DNA from: Methanobrevibacter ruminantium M1
GTDB taxonomy: Archaea > Methanobacteriota > Methanobacteria > Methanobacteriales > Methanobacteriaceae
DNA: 64,000 bases
Direction of reading: 5' to 3'
Assembly: GCF_000024185.1 (NCBI RefSeq)
Contig: NC_013790.1
Coordinates: 1,573,501-1,637,500, forward strand
Shown here: piece by piece, positions 63,887 to 64,000 of the stretch
Layout of the letters: every line of letters begins with the position of its first letter
Position numbering within the stretch: position 1 is the first letter of the stretch
Made by a program: the position numbers and the translations under genes
The notes under the pieces: generated by a model
The model's input: only the letters and a program-made list of their open reading frames with translations
What the model was told of the DNA's origin: nothing
Database searches by the model: none

Positions 63887-64000
63887 CTACCAATCATAGC
63901 CATAATAAGCGCCATCATCAAAGGAATCATCAAAAGAGTCATCATAAACGTCTGATTCATAATAGGCATCATCATCAAAGTCATATTCACTATCATGATA
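63887..64000 (-). CDS. C-terminal end of an acidic Tyr/Asp-rich protein (cut by the window)
   Basis: The last 37 codons of a minus-strand gene that starts beyond the window: a low-complexity tail of Asp, Tyr, Ser and Phe (for example FDDDAYYESDVYDDSFDDSF) ending in YYGYDW and TAG at 63887. No domain is visible. Confidence 0.55.
   Translation of the reverse strand, partial: YHDSEYDFDDDAYYESDVYDDSFDDSFDDGAYYGYDW

Overview
The window is very AT-rich, with long intergenic runs of A and T, archaeal TATA boxes and strong GGAGG/GGTGAT ribosome-binding sites. It carries methanogen-specific genes: methanofuran biosynthesis mfnB, archaeal riboflavin synthase, archaeal phosphopantothenate synthetase and cbiZ. 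It also encodes giant secreted beta-helix/DUF11 adhesin-like proteins and a pseudomurein-binding repeat protein. Together these point to a methanogenic archaeon of the Methanobrevibacter group (Methanobacteriales); the species is not determined.

Left end (1-8.3 kb): the end of a CRISPR array (17 repeats of 37 bp, 16 spacers, continuing off the left edge) with its AT-rich flank, a TPR protein with an expanded acidic 13-residue repeat, an overlooked 44-residue membrane protein, and a CARF-HEPN CRISPR ancillary ribonuclease (Cas02710/Csm6-like). Two small unknown genes, a 38-bp iterated repeat array and an MFS exporter follow. No cas effector or adaptation gene lies in the window.

9-20 kb: a cell-envelope block with four DUF2207 paralogues (one truncated) and a LemA protein, then four related small secreted proteins. 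Three full-length DUF2207 genes each end in the same 49-bp GC-rich stem-loop element that starts right after the stop codon, and the two transcription units share a TATA-plus-palindrome promoter element. 20-31 kb: an MFS and a sodium:neurotransmitter-type symporter, two tandem small paralogues, metX fused to CBS domains, a membrane protein, a PMBR protein, guaB and mfnB (the last two with TTG starts).

31-43 kb: a 2416-residue adhesin-like protein, a LutA/LutB-like iron-sulfur pair, a DUF2304/GT2 pair and ribC. 43.9-51.6 kb: a TPR protein and an ECF transport cluster (T, fused A-A', S, CbiZ, and a separate single ATPase), best read as corrinoid uptake and salvage. 52-64 kb: a second adhesin-like protein, uvrC, a UPF0200 kinase, phosphopantothenate synthetase, a thymidylate-kinase-like protein, an SseB-domain protein with a His-rich tail, a secreted DUF1002 protein, a cysteine-cluster protein and the tail of an acidic Tyr/Asp-rich gene.

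The intergenic DNA is unusually rich in short tandem arrays with defined periods (19, 28, 30, 38, 44-55, 61 and 75 bp). The most striking is a 19-bp-unit array with a conserved 22-bp flank, found at two distant loci in opposite orientation. No tRNA, rRNA or insertion sequence was recognised.
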